Below, in pieces: positions 52,485 through 64,000 of a stretch of 64,000 nt of DNA; position 1 is the stretch's first letter; the number at the start of each line of letters is the position of its first letter. The notes under the pieces are model-generated. The model did no database searches. It saw only the letters and a program-made list of their open reading frames with translations, and was not told where the DNA came from. Source of the stretch: Mucor racemosus (Eukaryota; Mucoromycota; Mucoromycetes; Mucorales; Mucoraceae); NCBI GenBank assembly GCA_027405735.1, contig JAPEHQ010000012.1, positions 558,001 through 622,000 of the forward strand, in the 5' to 3' direction. A program made the position numbers and the translations under genes.

Positions 52485-55400
52485 ATGGATAATAAAGAGG
52501 AAGATTTTTCTTCTTTATCAATATTAGATAAATTACAGCATAAAGTATATATATAAATACGAAAATGAAAATTAAAAAATGCCTCGTTGAAATTCATTTA
52601 ATTTTGTATAAAAATAGCTTTGGAAGGCTCGTGTGTCTGCTTGCGAAGATCTCACAAAATTATTCAAGACTACAGTTGAAGATGGTGAATTTTTTACCTA
52701 CGAACCATACTTGAAAAAGCTTGCTGTTGAACCAAATGCTGTTGCTCAAGAAGCTGGCTTAGCTGCACTTGTTGAATACGTCAGCAACGCACCTAATGCT
52801 TCAAGGTACATATATATTTATCACCAAGTAATTATAATATTAAATTTGCATCTAGTACACGTGAAACTATTATACCTGCCCTTGTTGAAAAATGTTTGGG
52901 AGCAACCAAAGTAGGAACAAAGCAAAAGGCAACAGAGATTATATTACTTTATGCAGAAATTGATACACCAGAACCCATACTTGTATGTTGGTCACATACA
53001 CAAACACTACACATAAATATTAACATTTCTTAAAAGGAATTTGTTTTGCCTGGTTTAAATGCAAAACAACCTAAATTAGTAACTCAAACAGTAATTGTTC
53101 TCAAAGAACTTGTTCGACAATTTGGTATTAAAAAAGTCAATCCAAAGCCTATCCTCAAAGTGATTCCAAAAATGTTTGGTCATACAGATAAAAATGTTCG
53201 AGCAGAAGCAAATGCATTAACAGTGGAATTATATCGATGGATTGGGCAACCCTTAATGCCAAGTATCAGCACTCTAAAACCAGTTCAAATAAAAGAATTG
53301 GAAGAAGCTTTTTCAAAATTACCTGCTGAAAAACCTACCCCTGAACGATTAATTCGATCTGAACAAGCTATTGAAGAACCAGAACAAGCGGAAGATGATC
53401 AGGATATGGGTACTATGATATAAATTAAAGAAGCGTAGAGATATTATTAACTTTTTATTTTTATTTTTACTTTTTATTTCTATGGAAAATTATGCAGGAG
53501 ATGCTCAGGGCAATGATGATGAAATGGAAGTGGATGAAGTAGACGCTTTTGATTTTGCTGATCCAGTGGATATTACTGCTAAATTACCATCTAATTTTAA
53601 AGAATTACTCGAATCAAAGAAATGGCAGGAAAGAAGAGAGGCTCTAGATGCATTATTGGAACAGGCGAAAACAGAGAAAATCATGGATAAAGATTACAGT
53701 GAATTAATAACATTACTGGTCAAAGTAAAATGATCATTCGCATTTTATCACACATAAATATACTAACGTATACAATTAAAATTAGCGTATTAACGATGCA
53801 AATATGTTACTAGTAGGTGCAACAGCAACATGTATCGAGAAAATAGCAACTGGATTACGAACAGATTTTGGCAAATACAAACCAACCATTGCACCTGCTA
53901 TGATTGAAAAATTAAAAGAAAGAAAACCAGCTATTTTAGAACAACTTGCAAATGGCCTCAACGCAGTATTTGCATCAGTTCCAATGTCTGAATTAATTGA
54001 AGATGTTACAGCTGCATCAAAGCATAAAAATCCTCAAGTGAGATCTGAATGTTTTAAGCTTGTTTCGAGACGATTAAAAGAAGTAAAAGAGATTCCTGGA
54101 AAAGCAGAAATCAAGACATTTGCAGAGATGTTTAAAAAGTTATTAGATGATGCTGATGCTAATGCTCGTGAAGCTGGTGCTGAGGGTTTGGGTACTTTGG
54201 TAAAGCTTATTGGTGAAAAACCAATGCTTGTGTTTACTGATGGGTTGGACGATATTAAAATGGGTAAAATTAATGAAGCATGTGCAAAGGCAACTGTGAA
54301 AGCAAAGGTTAAAAAAGCTGCTCCACCGCCACCACCAGTTAAGAAAGCTCCTGCTGCTGTTAGAAAACCGGCTGCAAAACCTAAAGTCAAAGCAGAGGCT
54401 GCAGTTAAAGCTGATCCTATGTCTATTGATGATGATCCATTTGCTTCGACTACAGCAGTTACTCCTCCTAAAAGAAAACCTCCTGCTCGTTTAGCTGGTG
54501 CAAGTAGTATGAAAAAACCAGCATTATCTTCTTCAAAGCCAAAGCCTGCCGCCGCTAGTGCTGCTACTGGCCCTAAAAAGAGTGCTAAACTACCTCCTTC
54601 AAGTGGTCCAGAAGAGATTAAATACAAGTTTTCCCCTGAAGATGCTGAAGCCAGAGCAACTGAATTTATACCAGAAGCTATTCATACTGATTTACAACAA
54701 GCTCAATGGAAAGTACGTTTGGCAGCAATGGAATCACTTTGTCAACATTTCGAACAAGAAGATGGATCCACTATTGAACCAGAGATTGTAATTCGCTCAT
54801 TCTCTAAAAAACCAGGATGGAAAGAAATGAACTTTCAAGTAATGGGTAAAATGTTTTTAGCTATTCAAACATTATCAGTGCAATGTCCAAAATTCAACAA
54901 GGCATGTGCTGCTCTATGTATTCCTGTTATGGTCGAGAAATTGGGCGATATCAAGCTCAAGAAACCTGCTGGTGAATGTTTAGTGGCTATTGCTGAGAGA
55001 ATATCATTACAATTTGTATTTTCACAAGCTTATCCTGTATTGAAAAAGGCAAAATCTCCCAAAGTTTTAGCGGATTCGCTCTTGTGGATTCATGCTTCTT
55101 TAATGGATTTCGGTATTCATGGTTTACAAATCCGTGATTTGATTGATCTTTTGAAATTTGGTTTGTCAAACACAAATGCATCTGTAAGAACTAGTGCGGT
55201 TACAGTATTGGGTGCTTTAAGACAGTATATCGGTCCAGGTAAGTAGTATAGTCAAACATTTAATGGGGGGTACTAATATTCATTTGCAATGCAGAGGTCA
55301 AATCTTTTGTAGAAGACGTTAGTCCTGCTCTTTTAGCTACAATTGAACAAGAGTTTGAAAGAGTTTCTAAGTTGGATCCTCCACAACCAGCTAAAGCTCC

Positions 55401-58400
55401 AGCTGGATCAGTAAGTTTTGATAGTACATTTCATCTATTAAATATAATTTTACATCTGTTTTCTTTTCTTTTTTCTTTTTTTACAGTCTGGTGCTGGAGA
55501 TGATGATGGGGATGATGGCGGCGCTAGTGCTAGTGCCGATGCTATTGAATCATTGTTTCCTCGAGTTGATATCTCTGGTCCATTAGGTAAAACTGTAGCA
55601 GAATGTGGAGATGCTAATTGGAAGATTCGTAAAGAAGGATTAGAAAAAGTAGCAAGCATTCTTGCTGGAGCCAACAATCGCATCAAGCCTTCATTAGGTG
55701 CTGAATTCCCTGGTGTTCTCAAACAAAGATTAAATGACAGTAATAAAAACTTGCAGATTGTTGCAGTTGATATTACAGGTTCATTAGCCGTAGCTATGGG
55801 TAAACCATTTGAAAAATATGTCAAAGCATTTACAGGTGCTATCATTGCAGTTTTATCTGACAATAAAGCCAATGTAAGAGCTGCTGGTGTTGCTGCTTTG
55901 GAAAATATTAGAAAGACATGTACAATGGAGATGATGGCTCCAGTATTTGGTACTAGCTTAGCTAACGAAACTCCTGCTCTTCGTAAAGAGCTATTAACTT
56001 GGTTTAGTACTGCAATCAAAGAAGAATCTGATGCTACCAAATATGACTTTAGTGGCATGATTTCTCCTCTATTTTCTTGTTTACAAGATCGTAATGCTGA
56101 TGTTCGTAAAGCTGCTCAAGCTACTCTTCCTGAATTAATTGGTGTTGTTGGATATGATGCAGTTGCTAGCAAGACATCTGAACTTAAAGCTGCACAACGT
56201 CAAACTGTAATGCCACTAGTTGAGGCAGCTAGAGGATCTGCCCCTTCTAATTCTATTGGTGGTAGTGTTGGTGGCGTCTCTTCTGCAGCTACTCATGCAA
56301 AGAAACGTCCCGAGTCTACGCATGCAGCAGCAGATGATCATGTTGGTAAATCTCCCAGTTCAACTCCTAGTCGTATGAAGACCCTTACAAGAAAGAAAAT
56401 TGGAGGAATCCCTGCACCAAGATCACAAGCCATGTCACAAGCAAGTGCTGCTGCTGCTTCATCTTCTGAAGATTCCACTGCTCCAATCTTGACAAATGAA
56501 CCTCGTGCTAAACAAATTCGCGCCAAAAAAGAAAACAGATGGCAATTTGATGCACCAAGATCAGATGTGATCGATGGCCTTAGGGCTCAATTTGATGTCA
56601 ATATGAGTCCTGAAGTAACTACTTTATTGTTTAGTACTAGTCAATATGCTGAACGTGATCGTTTGAATGGTCTGGGTATCTTGAATGAATGCCTTGGTTC
56701 ACCTGAATTGTGTGCTACAAAATATAATGTTGATTATTCTGACATGAAGAAACGTTACGTGGCTAATTTAGATTTGATCCTTAAATACTTGACAATTCGA
56801 TTCTTTGATACAAACACTAGTATGCTGATCAAATGTTTGGATATTACTCAAAATCTTGTGGCAATCTTGGATGAAGAAGGCGTGAATTTGACAGAATATG
56901 AAGCTGTTTCATTTTTACCTTTTTTGATCAACAAAGTTGGTGATCCTAAAGAAGTGATGCGTTCTCGTGTTCGTGCTATTTTGAATTCACTTTGTCGTGT
57001 TTATCCCCCTAGTAAAATGTTCAATTGGTTACTTGAATCAGTTGCTAGTTCGAAAAATGCAAAAGCGCGTGCTGAATGTTTAGAAGAAGTTGGCGGATTG
57101 ATTCAGCAAAAGGGTGTCGAAATCATGCTTCCCAATAAAGCTTTACCATTGATCGCTGTTCATATTGGTGACCGAGATGCAGGTGTTAGAAATGCTGCTC
57201 TTAGCGCAATTGCACAAGCTTACATATTAATTGGTGATACTGTCATGAAATATATGACAAAACTTGGAGACAAAGAAAAGAGCATGCTTGAAGAACGTTT
57301 AAAGGTATAAATAGAAGTTATTCTTATTTTATACATTATTAACAATGCTTCATTATAGCGTACTAAACCATCTGCAACAGTTCTTGCTGCAGCAGAAAGA
57401 GAACAAAGAGCCAAACAAGAAGCCGAAGAAATGGAAATTGATGAGTTACCATCAATCAGTAATTTACCTCGTCTTGGTGGTAGATCACACATTGGAAAAC
57501 CTAGAAGTAACATTGCCAATTCTCAACGTTCAATTCATCATGTACAAAGTATACCCGAACCTGAACCTATGGAAGATGTTACTGATGATTATGGGCAACG
57601 TATTCCAGAGCCACAATACGGTCATCGCAATCAAATCGATACTAGACGTACACAACAATTTGGATATCATGCAGCTCCTCCTGTTCAACAACAACAGCCA
57701 TCTTATGATAATCAAGAGGATATTGTCGATTATCTTATTACTCAAATCACAAATGGCGATCCTCAACCTAGCATTGAAGCACTTAAAAGTCTAGATAAAT
57801 TTTTATCTCATAATCCAGAGGCTATTTTACCTGATATTGAAGCATTGATCAATGCAATCACTCTTCAAGTTAGAATTGCTTATTCTACTGTTGATCCACG
57901 TCAACCTGCTACAACTCGTCTTTGCAAACATCTAGTAAACGCTTTAGTATTACTCTTCTCAAATAGAGATTTAGCATGTGCTGTGCCACAAACTGCATTG
58001 AATCATTTATTACAAGAACTTTCTCATCGATTATTAGATCAAAAAATGCTTGCTTTGGAATCAGGACCTCAATTATCAAAGGCGTTGAATGTAGCTATGG
58101 TCAAAGTATTGGAAAATAGTGCCAGAAATGTTACTTTTAGGTATGAAATATGTATGCAAATCGATACAATGACAAATTACTAAACATGTTATTTAGTGCA
58201 TTACTAGCTATTTTAGCTCAATGTTCTGCTTTGTTACGTCCTGGTGATTCGCCTTCTGCAAAAGATACCAAATACACTGAATTGATTATGAAATGTTTAT
58301 GGAAATTAGCTAAAACTATTCAAGATAACCTTAGATCAGGCACATTAAATCCTGATGAACTCTTATTTGAAATCAATCGATTCTTTATTAATACACCACC

Positions 58401-59323
58401 TGCAGAATGGAAACGAAGAGCAAGTGAAAAAGTGCCATTGGGTGAAATGCCACTTCGTACAGTCAAAACTTTATTATTAGAGCTTGTTAATGGCTTGGGT
58501 GATTCTATATTCCATCATTTAACTTTAATAGAAGATCCACAGAGAAGTAGCGTATACCCTTATCTTCATCATATGCTTGAAGCATGTCGTAAAAAAGATA
58601 GAATGCAACAACATCGACAATCACAGCCACTTGCTACACAACAGCAACAACAACAACAACATTCTCCACAACTGCAATCTCAACAATTACCTTTACAACA
58701 TCAACATCAACAGCTTCGTCAACCACAATCACCCCAATTACAACATCAAAATGTAGAAGAAAATAGATTTATATCTCATTCAAGAAATTCATCATTAGGT
58801 AGACCATCATCTGGGTCATCATTTAAATCAAACTCAATGATGAGAACTCCTTCCATGGCATCGCATCCATCTTCTATCGATGGAGAACACAATACAGAGA
58901 ATATTTCACAATCAGTAAATCAAACCCCACATATAAACTCCTCTCCATCCATGAATAACAACAACAATGTCGAGCCTATGCAAATTGACGAACCTCATGC
59001 CAATGAACCTTCAAACAACTCTTTATCGGATCAAAAATTGAATGTTGCATTAACTGAAATCTTTAAAAAGATCGGTACAAGAGATCAAACAAAGCAGGTA
59101 ATTTTTTTTTTAAAAAAAATCAAACATTTTTCCATAGTTTTAACATGTAGGGATTAGGGTATTGTTGAATTATATGAATTTCAAAAGAGTTATCCCCTTG
59201 CAGAGGCTAAAGTCAATGGATATTTATGTCAAACTGGAACATACTTCCAGAGTTATATTCGTAGAGGTTTGAGTAATTTAGCAGCAGAAGATAATGAATC
59301 TAGAGCTACAGCACAAGCAGCAA

Positions 59324-59366
<43 letters not shown>

Positions 59367-60043
59367 TCAATCTATTGCTTCAGCTCATATTACACCACCA
59401 AATACAGATTATCATCATTCATTCTCACCTACACCCACACCTCCAATTAATTCAATTCCAATGGTAGAACAAACATCAAACGAAAGATTGTCTTTTGATA
59501 GTCAAACACATAATAGTAATAGAACCAGTATACATGCAGGAGGTAATATATGATTATGCATTATTCGCAATTTGTCTGAATTAATCTCGTATGATGATAG
59601 ATGATACAGCGGAAATTAAATTGAGATTGCTAAGATTACAACAGAAGTTTGGTTACAAGACAGAGGTAAGTTGTCTATAATTACATTGTTGAATTTGGTT
59701 TCATAATACATTCAAACAATAGGTCGAGGACCCAAATAATACTGCTACAAGCCCAATTGCAACAAATGCTGGTGGTTTATCTACCACTGATTCTCATCAT
59801 AATAATATGCCATCTAGACAAGATATTTCCCCTACATATTCTCGTAGACAATCGAATATGAGCAACCATGTAAGATTGTAAATTAGAAATCATTGAAAAA
59901 GGTCCTAAACTTTATTCATCTTGTAGGATTACCGCGATGTCCAAGGCGAATCAGATAGACAACAGTCTGTTTCAGCTTTGAAAGAAAGATTAGCAAAGAT
60001 GAAGCAAGTCATCAGTTCTGCCGCTTCTTCTCCTAATTTGTAA
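52485..60043 (+). CDS. STU2: XMAP215/ch-TOG/Stu2 family microtubule polymerase (2252 aa)
   Basis: Fourteen exons join in phase: 52485-52544, 52618-52805, 52856-52982, 53037-53409, 53498-53724, 53786-55238, 55295-55410, 55487-57304, 57359-58140, 58197-59097, 59158-59542, 59601-59665, 59723-59869, 59927-60043. The introns are 50-88 nt, several with TACTAAC/TACTAAT branches. The start (MDNKEE…LQHKLWKARVSACEDL) matches TOG1 of the family. Five TOG-type HEAT arrays can be placed: about 1-245, 275-510, 600-835, 870-1100 and 1195-1440. A basic Pro/Ala/Lys linker lies near 490-590. The C-terminal third holds the conserved GIVELYEFQKSYP…FQSYIRRGL block. These proteins add tubulin at microtubule plus ends and act at spindle poles and kinetochores. 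The length is like animal ch-TOG, not the 2-TOG yeast form. A CAG-type repeat (about 59310-59365) encodes polyAla. Confidence 0.92.
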
Positions 60044-60399
60044 TTATTACGTATAAACCAAAATCTATAAATATATATAAAATATATCATGATGAAAAAA
60101 AATTTATGTCAAAGTATCATGCATGCCCTAGTTTTTGTACTACATTGTTAATTTTGTACTAAAACATGCGGGAACATTGTCGGCTGCCAAAAAGTAAATA
60201 TCATTAAACCTAAAATGATTACCGTTAGTTCTCTGAAAGATCAAAGCTTTCTTCAATTTTTCAATGAGCAACTGCAAAACAAAAACAAAAAAAGTGTATC
60301 TGAAATACTATAACTGAATAAGATTTTATTATTTTCATTTACAGATCTCCATAAGCTAGAATAAATCTTTTAAATATCAAGATAGAGCCGTATCCTTCT
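60044..60399. other. 3' flank of the XMAP215 gene, nothing recognised
   Basis: AT-rich sequence with the gene's 3' UTR; no further feature seen. Confidence 0.4.
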
Positions 60400-60960
60400 A
60401 CTTAAAAAATGAATAAAAACTTCATTCTGATATATCTCTATCAAAATTTAAGATATAGGATTAATACTTTAGTGTAATCAGTTTGTTTTACAATGGCCTT
60501 TAACATATTTGAATATTAAAAAAATTAGAGCACTTTTTTTTATTTCTTTTTTCAGCTTATATCGTAGGTTTATAAGTATTCAATATAGTAACTGGAATTT
60601 TCTATAATTTTATTTTATAGTGCTAATTTATATCTACTCATAGCAATTTTGTTTGCTAAAATATCTCAATTTTTGATGGAGAAAATGAAGAAAAGGTATA
60701 AATTTGGGCTGTCAAATTCATTTATGCATTTTTCATTTGGGCCCTTAAAAAAAATACGCACATTTTTCGATTTCTCAACGAAAAATACAGCTATTTTTGC
60801 AAATAATATCTTGATCTGTAGATAAATCTACAGGCTATTATTTAAAGTGGTTATATTACATTCTATTACGCCTTTTGTTGCGAATTTCACAATTTTTCTC
60901 ATATTTGACATTTCGCATTTAGGCTAAGTGTCTTGATTTTAGCAGTATTTTTCGCACATA
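60400..60960 (+). repeat. Dispersed ~1.3 kb repeat, copy 5 (old, strongly diverged)
   Basis: Blocks occur in the order of copies 1-4: TTCATTCTGATATATCTCTA, TTTAACATATTT…AAAAAAATTAGAGCACTTTT, TTTTTGATGGAGAAAATGA, and CTCAACGAAAAATACAGCTA followed by AATAATATCTTGATCTGTAG. Similarity is clear but low, so this is an older member. The ends could not be fixed. Confidence 0.5.
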
Positions 60961-61156
60961 CCGGAAAAAGTGTAACCCCTTATTTTATTATTCTTATATC
61001 TTTATCTTTTTGACCACTTTATTATTTTGTATTGCCAAACCAACAATTGTAACTTGGTTAGTTTATCTAGTATTTTTGTATGAATCAATATTAACATTTT
61101 TATTAGTTGATTTTCATATTTCAAATATAGCCACAGTTTAACAGATTAATGCATTA

Positions 61157-61993
61157 TTATTGTGAATCAAAAGTAACTGGTAATTCATAGCCATCATCTA
61201 CGGGCGAGTCCATTATTAAACTAACACTGCCATCATCGTTATCATATTCACTTTGTAAGATGTTCAATGTTTGAGCCACAATTGCCTTTGCAGATAATGC
61301 CATGTACAACACTTTTCGAAAATCGGGGAGTTTTTTCCAATCACTAGGAACCTGGGCCACTCGAGTTCGTCTGACTCTGTGTACATAGTTCACCGGAACA
61401 TTCATAATTAACATCGACATCGTCAATCCTAAAAAATAATTGTTAACAATCTATGCGCACGAACGAATGTACTTGTTCATAAAATAAAACTGAGCTCCAT
61501 ACCATATTGCAATAAACCAACCACCTCGATATCTTGAGTTTTATCATCCCCTCCTTCGTTTTTTAAGCACAGAAACATATCCTTTAATGCCTTGGGGAGC
61601 TTCAAGTCCCTTTCACGAAGCAGCTTTGTATCATTGTCACCTGTTGCCTTTCCAGCTTCTCCTGCACCTAATTCCAAATTCTTCTTTCGCAGGATCATAT
61701 CTAAGCGTCTACCCATTTTTTTTTCGTTCCAGTTTCTCCACTCCCTGAGGAACCCGATCTTTGTTCTTTCTCAAGCTTGATACCAAGCTCGCAGACTCTC
61801 CACTATTTAGTTGCAATTTATTTTAGTAAAGCTAAGCAGAATAATATATATATGCTTACCGAACCACATCCAACTCTATGTCATCAAAGACACGATCAAT
61901 ACTTGTCCAAACATGAGCAAGCAACCAAGTCTCTGACTTGTCAATACCATCCAAACCACCGCATTCTAATTCTCTCGTCCTATATTCTTTCAT
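61157..61993 (-). pseudogene. Lineage-specific gene family member, frameshifted
   Basis: Minus-strand exons read as 61860-61993, 61503-61802 and 61157-61428. The introns are 57 and 74 nt (GTAAGC…AAATAG with a TTTACTAAAAT branch; GTATGG…TTTTAG). The frame runs MKEYRTRELECGGLDGIDKS, …WTSIDRVFDDIELDVVRGES, SLVSSLRKNKDR, then GRRLDMILR, ELGAGEAGK, TKLLRERDLKLPKALKDMF, IEVVGLLQYG and a final VPSDWKKLPDFRKVLYMAL. The pattern suggests a family expanded in Mucoromycota, but I know no function. A run of nine A (61716-61724 as T) breaks the frame by one base between KLERKK and GRRLD. It may be a homopolymer error or a true mutation. The 5' end may be incomplete. Confidence 0.55.
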
Positions 61994-62054
61994 CATTTAG
62001 CGCCCAAATACAAATATTATCAAGCATCTTAACTTACAGTGTGTGCCCTTGGTG

Positions 62055-62128
62055 GTTGGGCGGAATGGTTAAGACGTGTACTTCCCAAGCGCACGGCTCG
62101 AGTTCAAACCCTGGTGTTCGCATGTTGT
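62055..62128 (+). other. tRNA-like sequence, probably tRNA pseudogene or SINE head
   Basis: It has an A-box-like GGGCGGAATGGTTAAGACG, a possible anticodon loop ACTTCCCAAGC (CCC, Gly-like) with a GTGTAC/GCGCAC stem containing one A-C mismatch, a B-box-like GAGTTCAAACCC and an end TGTTCGCA. The 5' acceptor strand that should pair with TGTTCGC is not present and the T-stem pairs poorly. A working tRNA is therefore unlikely. The Pol III promoter boxes suggest a decayed tRNA-Gly-like gene or a tRNA-derived SINE. Confidence 0.4.
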
Positions 62129-64000
62129 CTTTGATAATTTGATGTAGTACTGATGTCCTGTTTGGTGTGTATTTTGCCAATCCAACTACTTCCGTATGAC
62201 GTTCTCGCATATTTGTATCGGCTCTTGGTGCGCCACCTTATTCTAGTAGATTTCTTTCCCAACTTATCTAATTTATCTTATAGTGAAAAGTTTTTTTCCT
62301 AATATTAATTGTTTACTCACGCACTTGGCCAGAAACTCCCTGATTATTGCAAAAATCCTAGAAGGTATCAACTGGTAGTTTTACGTTTGCAACTTCTTGT
62401 TGTCATGGCTTTGTTAACCCTAAAAAGGTAATTAAACATTCATGTTTATTTTTGACGACCGATAACTAACAATGCGAAGCGTTTATAGAGCTGTTGGACA
62501 AGTTTAATGGAGAAATATTAAATACTAAATGGCAGAAGATGGGTGTTCACGATTGTACTTGTGGAGACATCCTACCAGAGTTGAAACTTATTGCAATCGG
62601 TCGCCATACACTCAACTGACTGGTTAGCTGGGGAGCTGGTTCTTCTGCACTACATAATAGAAATGAACTTATCACAATGATTCATAGTTTTATTAGGAAT
62701 TAAAACTAAGGTTGGCTTCAAAAGGGGTTTAAATAGCCCAGTCATTGATCAGTTATGTTATGAAACAAACGAAACTATTCATGTACCAGGTATATTACAT
62801 AAATGCATTGAAAAGAAAACACTGTTATTAAACTCACATGTATATATATTACGATCAGATGTTTTATTTTGTTTTGATGGTTATAATGAATCAACCACGC
62901 CTTTTGTAAGATGTCTTTTTAGATGTTTCCATATCTGACAAAATGTAACTTAGAGAGCTATATAAATGGAATTTTAGATTACGACAAATTGATACGGAAA
63001 TACTATAAGAGTGAAAGCATTGTAAAAGGAAAATTTCTGAAATAAAATTGACTTTATCCAATAAAAAATTGATAATGTCTGAATTTCCTTTTGTAAACAT
63101 CTGAAATTAAAATAGAAATTGTCCGGAAAAAAAAAAGAGATGGTCCGAAATTTTTTTGGAAAACGTCCGAAAACCAAATAAAAATACTGTATCTACTGTT
63201 CGGAATCCCTTCCTTTGTGTATACAGATGTCCGCTCATATAGGCTTGATCAGTGGTAGTGCATAACTCCGATATAAAACATAGGTCGATTTTATGGGTTT
63301 TAAAGGATTTTCCCTAGCTCCCATTAACCTGTAGAAGGCGAATCCTTTCTGTAACATTCGATATAGCATCTCAGGTTCACTTAAATAGTTTTTATTTTTA
63401 GATTTATAAAAAGAAATTAAGATTTTCTATCAAAATTTAACCAATAATTTTTCGGGAATTCACACATTTTTAAGAATTTTGCAACGGTTTTCATTAGGGT
63501 TGATAATAATATATTCATTGTTCCAGATTTTAGTTATAAATAAGTAACAACATATCCCAATTAGAGGGAGTGAGTATATACTAAATGTGAGGAATTATGT
63601 ATAATATGCAATTAAGAAATCGATGACAAAAGAACATAGTAATTCGGAATAAAATAGAATATGGATGGAATCCCAACCGAGAACACTAGATTTTTTTTGT
63701 ATTAACCTGAGAACACAAGATATCTTATCCAGAAGATGTAAAATGGCATTATTGGTTACACTAATACAAACAGACAACAGCACCTTCATTTAAGACTTTA
63801 TGCTTTATATAAACCGCCAATCTAATATAGAATGATAACAAATTGACTTGCTTCCTTTTTATCAAAAAAAATCCAATGTACCTCGCGTATGGGATCATGA
63901 ATAATTTAAAGATCACAAGATAGCTCAGGCAGCAAAACCACCAAAAAGTAAAAAGTATGAAAAATGATATACCAAAAAGCATCAAAATTGTTGACCTCCA
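62129..64000. other. AT-rich intergenic stretch to window end
   Basis: No gene accepted. It contains a degenerate ~22-bp repeat at about 63025-63200 and a short open piece near 62531-62620 (MAEDGCSRLYLWRHPTRVE…) that ends at a TAG without recognisable family. Minus-strand open frames at 62891-63177 and 63595-63985 are AT-driven and unsupported. Confidence 0.4.
63025..63200 (+). repeat. Degenerate ~22-bp tandem repeat
   Basis: Successive units share a (T/C)(C/T)CGAAA or CTGAAATT core: TTTCTGAAATAAA, TGTCTGAATTTCC, CATCTGAAATTAA, TTGTCCGGAAAA, TGGTCCGAAATT, CGTCCGAAAACC, TGTTCGGAATCC. Spacing is about 21-25 bp. The units are too diverged for a recent microsatellite. Confidence 0.4.

Noticed and set aside
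54034..54627. 197-codon minus-strand frame in the XMAP215 gene
   Set aside because: Antisense of a Lys/Ala/Pro-rich linker exon whose sense frame aligns with the family.
55450..56058. 202-codon minus-strand frame in the XMAP215 gene
   Set aside because: Antisense shadow of exon 8, which encodes a clear TOG repeat.
1..64000. CRISPR arrays, bacterial operons or prophage
   Set aside because: No regularly spaced identical repeats, no ribosome-binding-site-led gene strings; genes are intron-rich and eukaryotic.

Overview
The window is nuclear DNA of a filamentous fungus, most likely Mucoromycota (Mucorales-like). Evidence: AT-rich sequence; genes with many 50-90 nt GT..AG introns, often with TACTAAC/TACTAAT-type branch sites; bZIP proteins with a C-terminal DUF3425-like domain; decayed members of F-box-like and other lineage-restricted families; and an Arp2/3 subunit, a Ric1-Rgp1 subunit and a full-length XMAP215/ch-TOG protein. 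The species cannot be named from sequence alone.

Layout. 1-20.7 kb is repeat-rich and gene-poor: a ~1.3 kb dispersed element at the left edge, a broken LINE-like 3' end (2.28-3.12 kb), and a head-to-tail Ty3-type chromovirus array, LTR-ORF-LTR-ORF-LTR (6278-17933, exact 5650 bp period), bounded by one GGATA target-site duplication. An inverted copy of the dispersed element follows. 20.8-36.9 kb is a normal gene block: PHD-finger protein, PET100 (90 aa, 3 exons), PH-domain protein, RGP1, TOM5 (49 aa, 3 exons), a SHIPPO/HMMR-N-like coiled-coil protein, a SET-domain protein and ARPC3. 37.3-40.2 kb holds a decayed F-box-like gene next to or split by a third copy of the dispersed element. 40.8-46.6 kb holds two paralogous bZIP genes flanking a GPI-anchored cysteine-rich wall protein. 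46.6-50.2 kb is repeat-rich again. 50.3-60.0 kb holds a GATA-like zinc-finger gene divergent from a 14-exon XMAP215/ch-TOG gene. 60.0-64.0 kb holds a diverged repeat copy, a frameshifted lineage-specific gene, a tRNA-like remnant and AT-rich DNA.

Functionally the intact genes are housekeeping: cytoskeleton (ARPC3, XMAP215, perhaps the SHIPPO protein), mitochondria (PET100, TOM5), Golgi traffic (RGP1), chromatin (PHD, SET) and transcription (two bZIPs, GATA-like). They are unrelated neighbours, not a cluster. Exon boundaries were deduced by reading splice signals and checking phase, so several short genes and terminal exons go beyond simple ORFs. I found no convincing new biological system. 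The most notable items are the tandem chromovirus with a DPG protease motif, the mosaic dispersed repeat family, and intron oddities (poly-A tracts; stop-free 3n introns).
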